A stretch of 64,000 nucleotides of DNA. Source: Segatella hominis (GTDB taxonomy: Bacteria > Bacteroidota > Bacteroidia > Bacteroidales > Bacteroidaceae). How positions within the stretch are numbered: position 1 is the stretch's first letter; every line of letters starts with the position of its first letter. The stretch covers positions 3,681,001 to 3,745,000 of the forward strand of contig NZ_CP137559.1 of assembly GCF_019249725.2 (NCBI RefSeq), given 5' to 3'. Below, piece after piece: positions 10,025 to 18,320 of the stretch. The position numbers and the translations under genes were made by a program. The notes below the pieces were generated by a model, which saw nothing but the letters and a program-made list of their open reading frames with translations, was not told where the DNA came from and made no database searches.

Positions 10025-10157
10025 AACTTTGAGTCTTTTAAAAGAGGATAACTTCAGGACTTTTATAGACGACCAACTTAGGCCTTAATAGACGACCAAC
10101 ATGGGTCTTAATAGATGCCTGACTTTGGTCTTCATAGACGCTTCATTCTACCTGTTA
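10025..10157. repeat. Degenerate tandem array, 23-bp period
   Basis: Within the 793-bp gap between clpB and the purH-like gene, TAGAC/TAGAT anchors start at 10066, 10089, 10112 and 10135, with a TAG at 10158, exactly 23 bp apart. Two more diverged units of about 25 bp precede them from 10025. The consensus is close to AACTTTGGTCTTAATAGACG plus ACC, with a palindromic core GTCT-TAAT-AGAC. There is no ORF. It is not a CRISPR, because the whole 23-bp unit repeats and no unique spacers exist. Confidence 0.7.
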
Positions 10158-10200
10158 TAGAAAATAGGCTTTTTGCTTTTTGGAAAGGATGGGTGAATGA

Positions 10201-10321
10201 CCGGTCATGGTCATTATCGGTCATTTTTATTTTCGGGATTCATTAAAAGCTTGTACTTTTTTAGTGATAAATAGTTAATTATACTTTCTCTTTCATTTTG
10301 ACCGAAAAAGACCATGACCGG
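10201..10321. repeat. Long imperfect inverted repeat
   Basis: CCGGTCATGGTC at 10201-10212 followed by CGGTCA is mirrored by TGACCG and GACCATGACCGG at 10299-10321. The arms are about 27 bp with a 12-bp perfect outer part and a loop of about 65 bp. It lies between the 23-bp array and the promoter at 10541. No protein-binding or RNA role is evident. Confidence 0.6.
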
Positions 10322-10540
10322 AATTGTAATATTAGCATCCGTTGATGAGAGAAAGTATATGTAAAGTAAAGTGTAACTTCTTGAATTGCAGAGGATTATC
10401 GGATAGAAATGGTGTGGACGAGAAACTATGGACGGCATCAGCTTGTGCTCGCAATGTTAACCAAAACTGGTAATATTATTAGCAATCAGACTTGATTTAT
10501 CGCAAATATACCTAAAATATTCCTATAACTCGCCTTGAAA

Positions 10541-10572
10541 TTTGGTGGTTTCGATTATTTTTTGTAATTTTG
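10541..10572 (+). promoter_or_regulatory. Promoter of the purH-like gene
   Basis: TTTG at 10541-10544 and TAATTTTG at 10565-10572 with a 20-bp spacer, 46 bp before the ATG. Good match to the Bacteroidetes consensus. Confidence 0.75.
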
Positions 10573-10618
10573 CAGCGTTTTATAATTAGAAAGAAGTCGA
10601 ATTCAAAATAGATAATTA

Positions 10619-11212
10619 ATGGCTGAAACAAAGAAAATCAAGACAGCGTTGGTGTCTGTCTTCCACAAAGATGGCTTGGATGAGTTGCTCGCCAAGTTGA
10701 ACGAAGAGGGTGTTAAATTCTTGAGCACTGGTGGTACTCAGAAATTTATCGAATCTTTGGGTTATGAATGTCAGAAAGTTGAGGATGTTACCACATATCC
10801 ATCAATCCTTGGTGGTCGTGTGAAGACTCTTCACCCAAAAATATTTGGAGGAATCTTGGCTCGCCGCGACAATGAGGGTGACCAGGAGCAGATGAAGGAA
10901 TTTGAAATTCCAAGCATCGACCTCGTTATCGTAGATTTGTATCCATTCGAGCAGACTGTAGCAAGTGGTGCCAGCGATGCTGATATTATCGAGAAGATTG
11001 ATATCGGTGGTATTTCTTTGATCCGTGCAGGTGCAAAGAACTTCAAGGATGTAGTCATCGTTCCAAGCAAGGCTGAGTACAACGTACTTCTTGATATTCT
11101 CAAGCAGAAGGGTGCAGAGACTGATATCGAAGACCGCAAGATGTTCGCAGAGCGTGCCTTTGGTGTAAGTTCTCACTATGATACTGCAATCCATGCTTGG
11201 TTTGCTAAGTAA
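10619..11212 (+). CDS. purH: Stand-alone IMP cyclohydrolase domain (PurH N-terminal half)
   Basis: 197-residue protein matching only the MGS-like IMP cyclohydrolase domain of PurH, which closes FAICAR to IMP in the last step of purine synthesis. Visible family segments are TALVSVFHKDGL, FLSTGGTQKFI, ILGGRVKTLHPKIFGGIL and IDLVIVDLYPFE. Bifunctional PurH is about 500-525 residues; here the protein stops right after SSHYDTAIHAWFAK, at the domain boundary, and the bases beyond the stop do not continue the transformylase domain in any frame. So the AICAR transformylase must be encoded elsewhere or be another enzyme such as PurP or a PurV-like protein. The gene has its own promoter and lies 93 bp before mreB, with which it may be cotranscribed. 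Confidence 0.88.
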   Translation: MAETKKIKTALVSVFHKDGLDELLAKLNEEGVKFLSTGGTQKFIESLGYECQKVEDVTTYPSILGGRVKTLHPKIFGGILARRDNEGDQEQMKEFEIPSIDLVIVDLYPFEQTVASGASDADIIEKIDIGGISLIRAGAKNFKDVVIVPSKAEYNVLLDILKQKGAETDIEDRKMFAERAFGVSSHYDTAIHAWFAK

Positions 11213-11305
11213 AAAAGGTTCTCTTCTTGTTCTCATCTTGTGAGGCGAGAAGATGGCTACAAAAGATAGATTTTAAGCTTAAAATAATAGATTTTACATT
11301 AGAAA

Positions 11306-12328
11306 ATGGGATTTTTTTCATTTATTCAGGAAATCGCAATGGACTTAGGTACCGCCAATACCATCATTATCAGTGATGATAAGATTGTAGTGGACGAACC
11401 TTCTGTTGTGGCACTTGACCGTCGTACCGACAAGATGATTGCGGTGGGAGAGAAGGCTAAGATGATGTACGAGAAGACTCATGACAACATCCGTACAATC
11501 CGTCCTTTGCGCGATGGTGTTATTGCCGACTTTACCGCTTGCGAGCAGATGATGCGTGGACTCATCAAGATGGTTCACACGGGTAGTCGTCTGTTCTCCC
11601 CATCACTCCGTATGGTTATCGGAGTTCCTTCTGGTTCTACTGAGGTGGAACTTCGTGCAGTGCGCGATTCTGCAGAACATGCAGATGGCCGTGATGTTTA
11701 CTTGATTTTTGAGCCAATGGCTGCAGCTATCGGTATCGGTATCGATGTAGAGGCACCTGAAGGCAATATGATAGTTGATATAGGTGGTGGTTCTACCGAG
11801 ATTGCAGTGATTTCTCTGGGTGGTATTGTTTCCAACAATTCTATCCGTACTGCGGGTGATGATCTTACTGCTGATATCCAGGAATATATGAGCCGCCAGC
11901 ACAATGTGAAGGTTTCTGAGCGTATGGCTGAGCGTATCAAGATTCATGTAGGTTCTGCCTTGACAGATCTTGGTGATGAGGCTCCTGAGGATTTCATCGT
12001 TCATGGTCCTAACCGTATTACAGCCCTTCCAATGGAGGTTCCTGTATGTTATCAGGAAATTGCTCACTGTTTGGATAAGACTGTAGCGAAGATTGAGAAT
12101 GCTGTGCTTTCTGCACTCGAAAATACTCCTCCTGAGCTTTATGCTGATATCGTAAAGAATGGTATCTGGCTCTCTGGTGGTGGTGCTTTGCTCCGTGGTC
12201 TCGACAAGCGACTCCAGGATAAGATCAATATCCCATTCCACATCGCAGAAGACCCATTGCACAGTGTAGCTAAGGGTGCTGGTATTGCATTGAAAAATGT
12301 AGATCGTTTCTCTTTCTTGATGCGATAA
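11306..12328 (+). CDS. mreB: Rod-shape protein MreB
   Basis: Bacterial actin homologue that polymerises under the inner membrane and directs lateral wall synthesis by the elongasome. 340 residues, normal length. Actin-fold signatures: MDLGTANTIIISDD (phosphate 1) near residue 12, DIGGGSTEIAVISLGG (phosphate 2) near 158, and GIWLSGGGALLRGLD (adenosine) near 285. The N-terminal GFFSFIQE stretch is likely the membrane-binding amphipathic helix. A terminator-like hairpin (12377-12422) separates it from mreC, so mreB can be expressed apart from the downstream mreC-mreD-mrdA-rodA genes. Confidence 0.97.
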   Translation: MGFFSFIQEIAMDLGTANTIIISDDKIVVDEPSVVALDRRTDKMIAVGEKAKMMYEKTHDNIRTIRPLRDGVIADFTACEQMMRGLIKMVHTGSRLFSPSLRMVIGVPSGSTEVELRAVRDSAEHADGRDVYLIFEPMAAAIGIGIDVEAPEGNMIVDIGGGSTEIAVISLGGIVSNNSIRTAGDDLTADIQEYMSRQHNVKVSERMAERIKIHVGSALTDLGDEAPEDFIVHGPNRITALPMEVPVCYQEIAHCLDKTVAKIENAVLSALENTPPELYADIVKNGIWLSGGGALLRGLDKRLQDKINIPFHIAEDPLHSVAKGAGIALKNVDRFSFLMR

Positions 12329-12376
12329 ATAGTTTCATCAAAGAGAGATAATAACATATAAGGTGAAAAGATAGAT

Positions 12377-12422
12377 AAAGAGATGGAATCCTCCTCAATC
12401 GAGGAGGAGATCATCTCTTTTT
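12377..12422 (+). terminator. Terminator or attenuator between mreB and mreC
   Basis: AAAGAGATG (12377-12385) pairs with CATCTCTTT (12412-12420), and an inner stem CCTCCTC/GAGGAGG closes a 4-nt loop; a short T run follows. Strong structure with a modest T tract, so partial read-through into mreC is plausible. Confidence 0.75.
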
Positions 12423-12577
12423 AAGTCATAATGGTTTAATACATTGAGCGGATTAAGGCGTAAAATGAATTAAACCAGGATGGGTTGACTCATCATGGGT
12501 GTGTCTTATGATAGCTTTTCTCCTGTATGTTGATATTCTACATGTTTTTTTCATTTACATGTTAATTTACTAAAAGT

Positions 12578-13435
12578 ATGCACAACCTTTTAGAGTTTTT
12601 GACAAAATATAACCATTGGTTTGTCTTTGTGATTCTTGAGGTGGTGAGTTTTGTGCTCCTGTTTCAGTACAACAGTTACCAGGGTAGCGTATGGTTCTCA
12701 TCGGCTAATGCCGTGACGGGCAAACTCTACGAATGGGATTCCAATGTGGAAACCTTTTTCTCACTCACCAAGGTAAATCAGGAACTGACCCAACGCAATG
12801 CTTACCTGGAACAGCAGGTGCAGCAGCTCTCCGAGAAATTGACTGATGCTACCAAGGACAGTACCTTTGCGCAGCGCAGCCAGATGAGTCTGTTGCAGTC
12901 TTATCATCTGATTCCTGCCAAGGTGGTTGCCAATAGCATAGATAAGCCGGGCAACCTGATGACTATCGACAAGGGTAGGGCTGATGGTGTGCGCAAGGAT
13001 ATGGGTGTGGTTTGCGGTACAGGTGTGGTTGGCATTGTGTATCTGGTAGCAGAACATTATAGCGTGCTGATTCCTGTACTCAATACAAAGTCTAACATCA
13101 GTTGCACCATCAAGAACAGAGGCTATTTTGGTTATCTTCGTTGGAAAGGTGGTCCTTCTGAATATGCTTATATGGAGGATGTTCCTCGTCATGCTCATTT
13201 CAAGTTGGGCGATTATGTAGTGACGAGTGGCTACTCTGCTGTCTTCCCTCCAGGTGTGTTGGTAGGAAAGGTGCTGCACGTATTCAATTCCGCGGATGGT
13301 CTTTCGTATCGGGTTCAGTTGAAACTCTCTACTGATTTTGCCAAGCTGCGTGACGTCTGTGTCATCGATGATGCGCCTATGCGTGAGCGTCTGGAACTGA
13401 TGAGAGCGGCTCAGGATTCCATCAAACCGGATTAA
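12578..13435 (+). CDS. mreC: Rod-shape protein MreC
   Basis: Bitopic inner-membrane protein whose periplasmic part links MreB to PBP2 and activates it. 285 residues. One membrane helix (about 14-32, WFVFVILEVVSFVLLFQY), a coiled coil around 60-105 (KVNQELTQRNAYLEQQVQQL), then the two beta domains with KVVANSIDKPGNLMTIDKG and the late GDYVVTSGYSAVFPPGV motif. It starts a tightly packed operon with mreD, mrdA and rodA, gaps 79 and 72 bp followed by an overlap. Confidence 0.95.
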   Translation: MHNLLEFLTKYNHWFVFVILEVVSFVLLFQYNSYQGSVWFSSANAVTGKLYEWDSNVETFFSLTKVNQELTQRNAYLEQQVQQLSEKLTDATKDSTFAQRSQMSLLQSYHLIPAKVVANSIDKPGNLMTIDKGRADGVRKDMGVVCGTGVVGIVYLVAEHYSVLIPVLNTKSNISCTIKNRGYFGYLRWKGGPSEYAYMEDVPRHAHFKLGDYVVTSGYSAVFPPGVLVGKVLHVFNSADGLSYRVQLKLSTDFAKLRDVCVIDDAPMRERLELMRAAQDSIKPD

Positions 13436-13514
13436 AATAGCCTGTATTCCTGATGCATGGAATGAGGCAAAATGGAAATGGTTATTCAAATATTTAAATT
13501 TCTAATTTTAACTA

Positions 13515-14012
13515 ATGAGTATAGAACAAGTAAGACGATTTGTGCTGTTTGTAGTACTCTTGTTGGTACAAGGACTGGTGCTCAATCATATTCATCTCTT
13601 CGATTGTGCCACACCATTGATCTACATCATCTTGGTGCTGCATTTTCGCAGAAACCAGTCTAGATGGTCGGCTCTTCTCTGGAGCTTTTCCCTCGGACTC
13701 TGTGTTGATGTCTTTGCCAATACCCCAGGTGTGGCAGCTGCTTCTATGACGCTCATGGGACTGGTTCAGCCTTATCTCTTCGAACTTTTCATACCGAGAG
13801 ACAGTGCTGACGATCTGGAACCAACCATCCGCAGCATTGGTGTTTCTTCCTTTTTTTGGTATGTTTTCATCATGATTCTGCTCTATTGCTTGGTATTCTT
13901 CACATTGGAGACCTTCAATTTCTTCAATTGGATCCAGTGGCTCAAGTGTATTGGGGGCAGTACCCTGCTCACTTACTTGCTGGTTATGGCATTGGAAAGT
14001 ATTAAAAAATAG
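13515..14012 (+). CDS. mreD: Rod-shape protein MreD
   Basis: 165-residue polytopic inner-membrane protein of the elongasome, with about five predicted hydrophobic helices. The family segment LWSFSLGLCVDVFANTPGVA near residues 54-75 matches the conserved GLxxD region of MreD. Position between mreC and mrdA supports the call. The ATG at 13515 gives a hydrophobic N terminus typical of the family. Confidence 0.92.
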   Translation: MSIEQVRRFVLFVVLLLVQGLVLNHIHLFDCATPLIYIILVLHFRRNQSRWSALLWSFSLGLCVDVFANTPGVAAASMTLMGLVQPYLFELFIPRDSADDLEPTIRSIGVSSFFWYVFIMILLYCLVFFTLETFNFFNWIQWLKCIGGSTLLTYLLVMALESIKK

Positions 14013-14084
14013 AAGGACTTCAGGGGTTCACTGTGCAAATCTTGAATCTCCTGAATTTCAGGACAATCAATATGGATAGGAAAT

Positions 14085-15935
14085 ATGATAGATTATAATC
14101 TCGAAAAGCGTAGATTTGTGATAGGTGGTGTGGCCATAGTAATAGTGGTCACCTATCTGATTCGTCTCTTTACGCTCCAGATTATGAGCGACGACTATAA
14201 GAAAAATGCCGATAGTAATGCCTTCCTCAAGCAGATAGAATATCCTTCGAGAGGTGCCATCTACGACCGCAATGGCAAGCTGATGGTTTACAACCAGCCT
14301 TCCTATGACATCATGGTAGTGATGAACGAAGAGAAAAACCGTCTTGATACGATGGATTTCTGTAATGCCTTAGGTATTACCAAGGAATTTTTCATCAAGC
14401 GTATGGAAGATATCAAGGATAGAAGTAAGAATCCGGGATATTCCAGATATACGCAACAGCTCTTCATGACTCAGTTGAGCGATAAGGATTTTAGCGTGTT
14501 CCAGGAAAAGATGTTCCGTTTTCCTGGCTTCTATGTGCAGAAACGAAGCATCCGAGAATATACTTATCCTTATGCAGCCCATGTGCTGGGTGATGTGGGA
14601 GAGGTTTCGGAAAGCGATATAGAGGATGATAGCTATTATCAGCCAGGTGACTACATCGGTAAACTCGGTCTGGAAAAGCATTATGAAAAAGAATTGCGCG
14701 GACAGAAGGGTGTGAAAATCATGCTTCGTGATGCCCGAGGTAGAATACAAGGCAGTTATCAGAACGGAAAGTTCGACCAGAAACCTATCGCAGGTAAGGA
14801 TCTGACGCTCGGTATTGATGTAAAATTACAGGCATTGGGTGAGCGACTCATGCAGGGTAAAATCGGTAGTATCGTAGCTATTGATCCGCGCACGGGAGAG
14901 GTGCTGGCTATGGTTTCTTCTCCTACTTACGACCCTCGTCGTCTGGTGGGCAAACAGCGTGGAAAGATGCATAAGTGGCTGTCTCACAATCCGTGGAAAC
15001 CACTCCTCAACCGTAGTATTATGGGTCAGTATCCTCCGGGTTCTACCTTCAAGACTACGCAGGCGCTTACTTTCCTTTCTGAGGGAATTATCACGCCAGG
15101 TACGGCTTTCCCTTGCCATAGAGGTTTCTCTTACAGGGGGCTCCACGTAGGTTGTCACGGCCATCCATCGCCTATCGCTCTGGTGGATGCTATCAGTACC
15201 TCATGTAACGGTTATTTCTGTTGGGGACTTTACTATATGATGGGTAATAAGCGCAAGTACCATTCCGTGCAGACCGCTATGGACACCTGGCGCGACTATA
15301 TGAAGAGTATGGGATTCGGATATAAATTGGGCATTGACTTGCCTGGTGAAAAGCGAGGTCTTATTCCTAATGCTGCCTATTATGACAAGGCTTATAAAGG
15401 CTCATGGAACGGATTGACCATTATCAGTATCTCCATCGGACAGGGTGAGGTCAATCTGACTCCTCTGCAAATAGCCAACCTGGGTGCAACGATAGCCAAC
15501 CGTGGTTATTACTACGTGCCTCATGTAGTACGTAAGGTAAAGGGCGAGCCGCTTGATACGCTTTATACCCGACGCCATCAGACGATGGCTACTCGAAGGG
15601 CTTATGATTACGTAGTGGCAGGTATGAGAAGTTCTGCTTTGAGAGGAACCTGTAAGATGCTTGCCCGATACGACTTTGAACCTTGTGGTAAGACGGGTAC
15701 AGCGCAGAACCGTGGTCATGACCACTCTGTATTCATGGGTTTCGCACCGATGAACAATCCAAAGATTGCCATTGCCGTATATGTAGAGAATGGTGGATGG
15801 GGTGCCGATTATGGTGTGCCTATCGGTGGATTGATGATGGAACAATATTTGAAAGGTAAATTGTCGCCAGCTTCTGAAAGTCAGGCGACGGCAATGCAAA
15901 ATAGAAGAATCGCTTATGGCTCAAGTAGCAGATAA
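14085..15935 (+). CDS. mrdA: Penicillin-binding protein 2 (elongasome transpeptidase)
   Basis: Class B PBP that cross-links peptidoglycan during rod elongation, working with RodA. 616 residues. Membrane anchor at about 11-32, dimerisation/pedestal domain from 45 (YPSRGAIYDRNG), transpeptidase domain from about 250. The active-site triad motifs are visible: PPGSTFKT (SxxK, near 317), STSCN (SxN, near 372) and KTGTAQN (near 540). Its 3' end overlaps rodA by 20 bp in another frame, so the two are translationally linked, in keeping with a fixed PBP2:RodA ratio. Confidence 0.96.
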   Translation: MIDYNLEKRRFVIGGVAIVIVVTYLIRLFTLQIMSDDYKKNADSNAFLKQIEYPSRGAIYDRNGKLMVYNQPSYDIMVVMNEEKNRLDTMDFCNALGITKEFFIKRMEDIKDRSKNPGYSRYTQQLFMTQLSDKDFSVFQEKMFRFPGFYVQKRSIREYTYPYAAHVLGDVGEVSESDIEDDSYYQPGDYIGKLGLEKHYEKELRGQKGVKIMLRDARGRIQGSYQNGKFDQKPIAGKDLTLGIDVKLQALGERLMQGKIGSIVAIDPRTGEVLAMVSSPTYDPRRLVGKQRGKMHKWLSHNPWKPLLNRSIMGQYPPGSTFKTTQALTFLSEGIITPGTAFPCHRGFSYRGLHVGCHGHPSPIALVDAISTSCNGYFCWGLYYMMGNKRKYHSVQTAMDTWRDYMKSMGFGYKLGIDLPGEKRGLIPNAAYYDKAYKGSWNGLTIISISIGQGEVNLTPLQIANLGATIANRGYYYVPHVVRKVKGEPLDTLYTRRHQTMATRRAYDYVVAGMRSSALRGTCKMLARYDFEPCGKTGTAQNRGHDHSVFMGFAPMNNPKIAIAVYVENGGWGADYGVPIGGLMMEQYLKGKLSPASESQATAMQNRRIAYGSSSR

Positions 15936-17388
15936 TAGACAACCAAGTGTGCTTCGTTCCATCGACTGGTGGACGATAGGTATTTATCTTGCACTGCTTT
16001 CATTCGGATGGATCAGTGTCTGTGGTGCCAGCTACACTTATGGAGACAATGATATTTTCAGTCTGGGTACTCGTTCGGGCATGCAGATTATCTGGATAGG
16101 TACTTCGATCGCATTAGGCTTTGTACTCCTGATGCTCGACGACAGGTTTTACGATACCTTCTCTTATGTGATTTATGCCGTCTTGATATTGTTGCTTTTT
16201 GCTACAATCTTCAATCCGCATAGCATCAAGGGTTCGCATTCCTGGCTTGTGTTAGGTCCGCTCCGACTCCAGCCCGCCGAATTTGGTAAGTTTGCCACGG
16301 CACTCGCCGTTGCTAAGTTTATGTCGAGTTATGGCTTTAATATCCACAACATCAAGCATTTCATGGCTGCTGTGGGTATTATCCTGCTCCCAATGGTGTG
16401 CATTGTAGGACAGAGAGAGACGGGTTCTGCACTGGTTTATTCAGCCTTCTTCCTCATGCTCTATCGCGAGGGAATGCCCGGAAGCATCCTCTTTACGGCT
16501 GTGGCCATGGTGGTCTATTTCGTAGTTGGCATCAAGTATGAGAATGTGATGATGTGGGACTCCTATACTTCCATCGGTAAGTTTGTGGTGCTTTTGCTGG
16601 TGCAGATATTTACGGCAGGTATGGTTAGTTCCTATACGGGTAACAAGAAACATTGTTATACGATTCTTGCTTACTGTGTTGGTATTACGCTCATCTTCCT
16701 GCTCTTCTCCACCTATGTGATTCCTTTCGACATCGTTTGGGTTCAACTTGGTTTGTGTGCAGCCATGATTGGCTATATTGTTTATCAGGCATTGGCAACC
16801 CGATTGCGCAGTTATTATTTCATAGCTGCCTTCGCCTTAGGTTCTATAGCTTTCTTCTACTCAGCCGATTATGTGCTCAACAATGTGATGGAACCTCACC
16901 AGCGTGTGCGTATCAATGTACTTTTAGGATTGGATGAAGACTTGGCAGGTGCAGGTTACAATGTTCATCAGAGTGAGATTGCTATCGGCTCTGGTGGTTT
17001 GCAAGGTAAGGGATTTCTGAACGGAACGCAGACCAAACTGAAGTTCGTGCCAGAGCAGGATACTGACTTTATCTTCTGTACGGTAGGAGAGGAGGAAGGA
17101 TTCCTTGGTTCGGCCTGTGTGCTTCTGCTCTTCCTGGCATTGATCTTGAGGTTGATTCATCTGGCAGAGCGACAACCCTTTAAGTTTGGGCGAGTGTATG
17201 GCTATTGCGTACTGAGTGTGTTCCTCTTTCACCTGTTTATCAATGTGGGCATGGTGCTGGGTCTCACTCCTGTCATTGGTATTCCTTTGCCATTCTTCAG
17301 TTATGGCGGTAGTTCGCTTTGGGGTTTCACTATCCTGCTTTTCATTTTCCTAAGGATTGATGCTGGACGAAATCTGATAAGAAACTAA
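15916..17388 (+). CDS. rodA: Peptidoglycan glycosyltransferase RodA
   Basis: SEDS-family polymerase that extends glycan strands with PBP2 (MrdA). 490 residues, about 80-100 longer than compact RodA proteins because of additional loop and helix sequence between about 215 and 320. SEDS hallmarks are RLQPAEFGKFA near residue 117, QSEIAIGSGGLQGKGF near 350 and GLTPVIGIPLPFFSYGGSSL near 445. The start lies inside mrdA (20-bp overlap). It is the last gene of the cell-shape operon. Confidence 0.96.
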   Translation: MAQVADNRQPSVLRSIDWWTIGIYLALLSFGWISVCGASYTYGDNDIFSLGTRSGMQIIWIGTSIALGFVLLMLDDRFYDTFSYVIYAVLILLLFATIFNPHSIKGSHSWLVLGPLRLQPAEFGKFATALAVAKFMSSYGFNIHNIKHFMAAVGIILLPMVCIVGQRETGSALVYSAFFLMLYREGMPGSILFTAVAMVVYFVVGIKYENVMMWDSYTSIGKFVVLLLVQIFTAGMVSSYTGNKKHCYTILAYCVGITLIFLLFSTYVIPFDIVWVQLGLCAAMIGYIVYQALATRLRSYYFIAAFALGSIAFFYSADYVLNNVMEPHQRVRINVLLGLDEDLAGAGYNVHQSEIAIGSGGLQGKGFLNGTQTKLKFVPEQDTDFIFCTVGEEEGFLGSACVLLLFLALILRLIHLAERQPFKFGRVYGYCVLSVFLFHLFINVGMVLGLTPVIGIPLPFFSYGGSSLWGFTILLFIFLRIDAGRNLIRN

Positions 17389-17393
17389 AAAAT

Positions 17394-17470
17394 GCAGAGA
17401 TTAAGCTGGAAAGAAAGCAGAGTTAAGCTTGGAAAGAAGCAGAGATTAAACTTGGTAAGAATGCGAAGTA
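17394..17470. repeat. Three tandem units of 22-24 bp
   Basis: GCAGAGATTAAGCTGGAAAG-type units begin at 17394, 17417 and 17439 (a fourth, decayed, at 17463), directly behind the rodA stop. Spacing is 23, 22 and 24 bp. This gap (17389-17775) also holds a folded element at 17592-17667 and a terminator at 17715-17777; nothing in it looks coding. Confidence 0.6.
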
Positions 17471-17591
17471 TTAAATAAAATCTGTGTAATCTGCGAAATC
17501 TTCGTGAAAAAAATCGTAAAATAATAAATCAGCGAGGAGAAAATAATAATCCCCAAGAAGGAATTTCTTCAGAAAAATATATTTCTGACTG

Positions 17592-17667
17592 AAGTTTTGC
17601 ATGTGGTTTAAGTACCGTCTAAGGGCTTCTGCCCTTTCAGGGCGTGTGGAGCTTACATGCGAAACTT
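17592..17667. repeat. Structured palindromic element (REP-like)
   Basis: The outer stem pairs AAGTTTTGCATG (17592-17603) with CATGCGAAACTT (17656-17667), with one G-T pair. Inside are TAAG/CTTA and a tight AAGGGC-TTCT-GCCCTT hairpin followed by CAGGGCG. Total length is 76 bp. The shape resembles interspersed REP-like palindromes or a small structured RNA; which one cannot be told from one copy. Confidence 0.5.
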
Positions 17668-17714
17668 GATTTTCTGAAAAATCCTTGAAAAATAATCCCT
17701 GAGAAAAAAGTGAA

Positions 17715-17777
17715 AAAGAGAAATCCCCCTTGAAGTTCCTCTGTGATGTTGAGAACTTTCAAGGGGGATTTCTCTTT
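17715..17777. terminator. Bidirectional terminator between rodA and gldH
   Basis: A 22-25 bp stem: AAAGAGAAATCCCCCTTGAA with GTTC on the left (17715-17738) is mirrored by GAAC-TTTCAAGGGGGATTTCTCTTT on the right (17753-17777), around a 14-nt loop. The right arm touches the gldH stop codon. It serves the convergent rodA and gldH genes. Confidence 0.85.
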
Positions 17778-18267
17778 AATGTTTCACGACTTTTAATCCA
17801 ATATCACTGATGCCTGGCAGAATCTCTCGTTTCATGTCATGGCGGATGGTGACATGGATAGAGTCGTTTTTGTTCAACTGATAAACGTTGATGGGGAAGT
17901 TATATTGATAATAACTGATTCCTTGTCCTGTAGTAGCTCCGTTTTTGTCGATGAGCTTGCATTGGATAGTATCTATCTTCACCGTTTTTTCTTTCCTGTT
18001 GTGGCTGTCGGGGTAGATGCTCTGTTCTACGATGAGGGTCAGTCCCATAAAAGGATAAGCACCTGTGATGCGAAGTCCTAAATGTTCCTGATAGTACCCC
18101 GATGCTGCCAATGGTGGAATATCAAACGACAAGGTGTCGTTTTTTTCCCATCCGGCAATAGGAGTATGAGAATACGAATCGTAAACCATTGAATCCTTGC
18201 AGGATGAGAAAAAGTTTAAAGCAGTGAATGTACCTATTATTAATAAGGTATAGAATAGTTTCTTCAT
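17776..18267 (-). CDS. gldH: Gliding motility lipoprotein GldH
   Basis: 163-residue lipoprotein of the GldH family, an accessory of gliding and type IX secretion in Bacteroidetes, also kept in non-gliding Prevotella and Bacteroides. The lipobox FFSSC places the lipidated cysteine near residue 23. Family segments DTLSFDIPPLAASGYYQEHLGLRI and VYQLNKNDSIHVTIRHDM are seen. It is followed upstream on the same strand by the PSP1 gene (53 bp gap), an arrangement common in this group. The exact role in non-gliding species is not established. Confidence 0.9.
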   Translation of the reverse strand: MKKLFYTLLIIGTFTALNFFSSCKDSMVYDSYSHTPIAGWEKNDTLSFDIPPLAASGYYQEHLGLRITGAYPFMGLTLIVEQSIYPDSHNRKEKTVKIDTIQCKLIDKNGATTGQGISYYQYNFPINVYQLNKNDSIHVTIRHDMKREILPGISDIGLKVVKH

Positions 18268-18320
18268 TATCTTATATTACCTTTCTTACCTTTTTTTTTA
18301 TTATCATTCCTTACTTCATG

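Noticed and set aside
10025..10157. CRISPR array
   Set aside because: Whole 23-bp unit repeats with no unique spacers and no cas genes; same reasoning for 57388-57497.
10214..10438. 74-codon minus-strand ORF
   Set aside because: Covers the inverted repeat and has no coding character.
13472..13663. 63-codon ORF overlapping the mreD start
   Set aside because: Out-of-frame shadow; mreD at 13515 has the membrane profile of the family.
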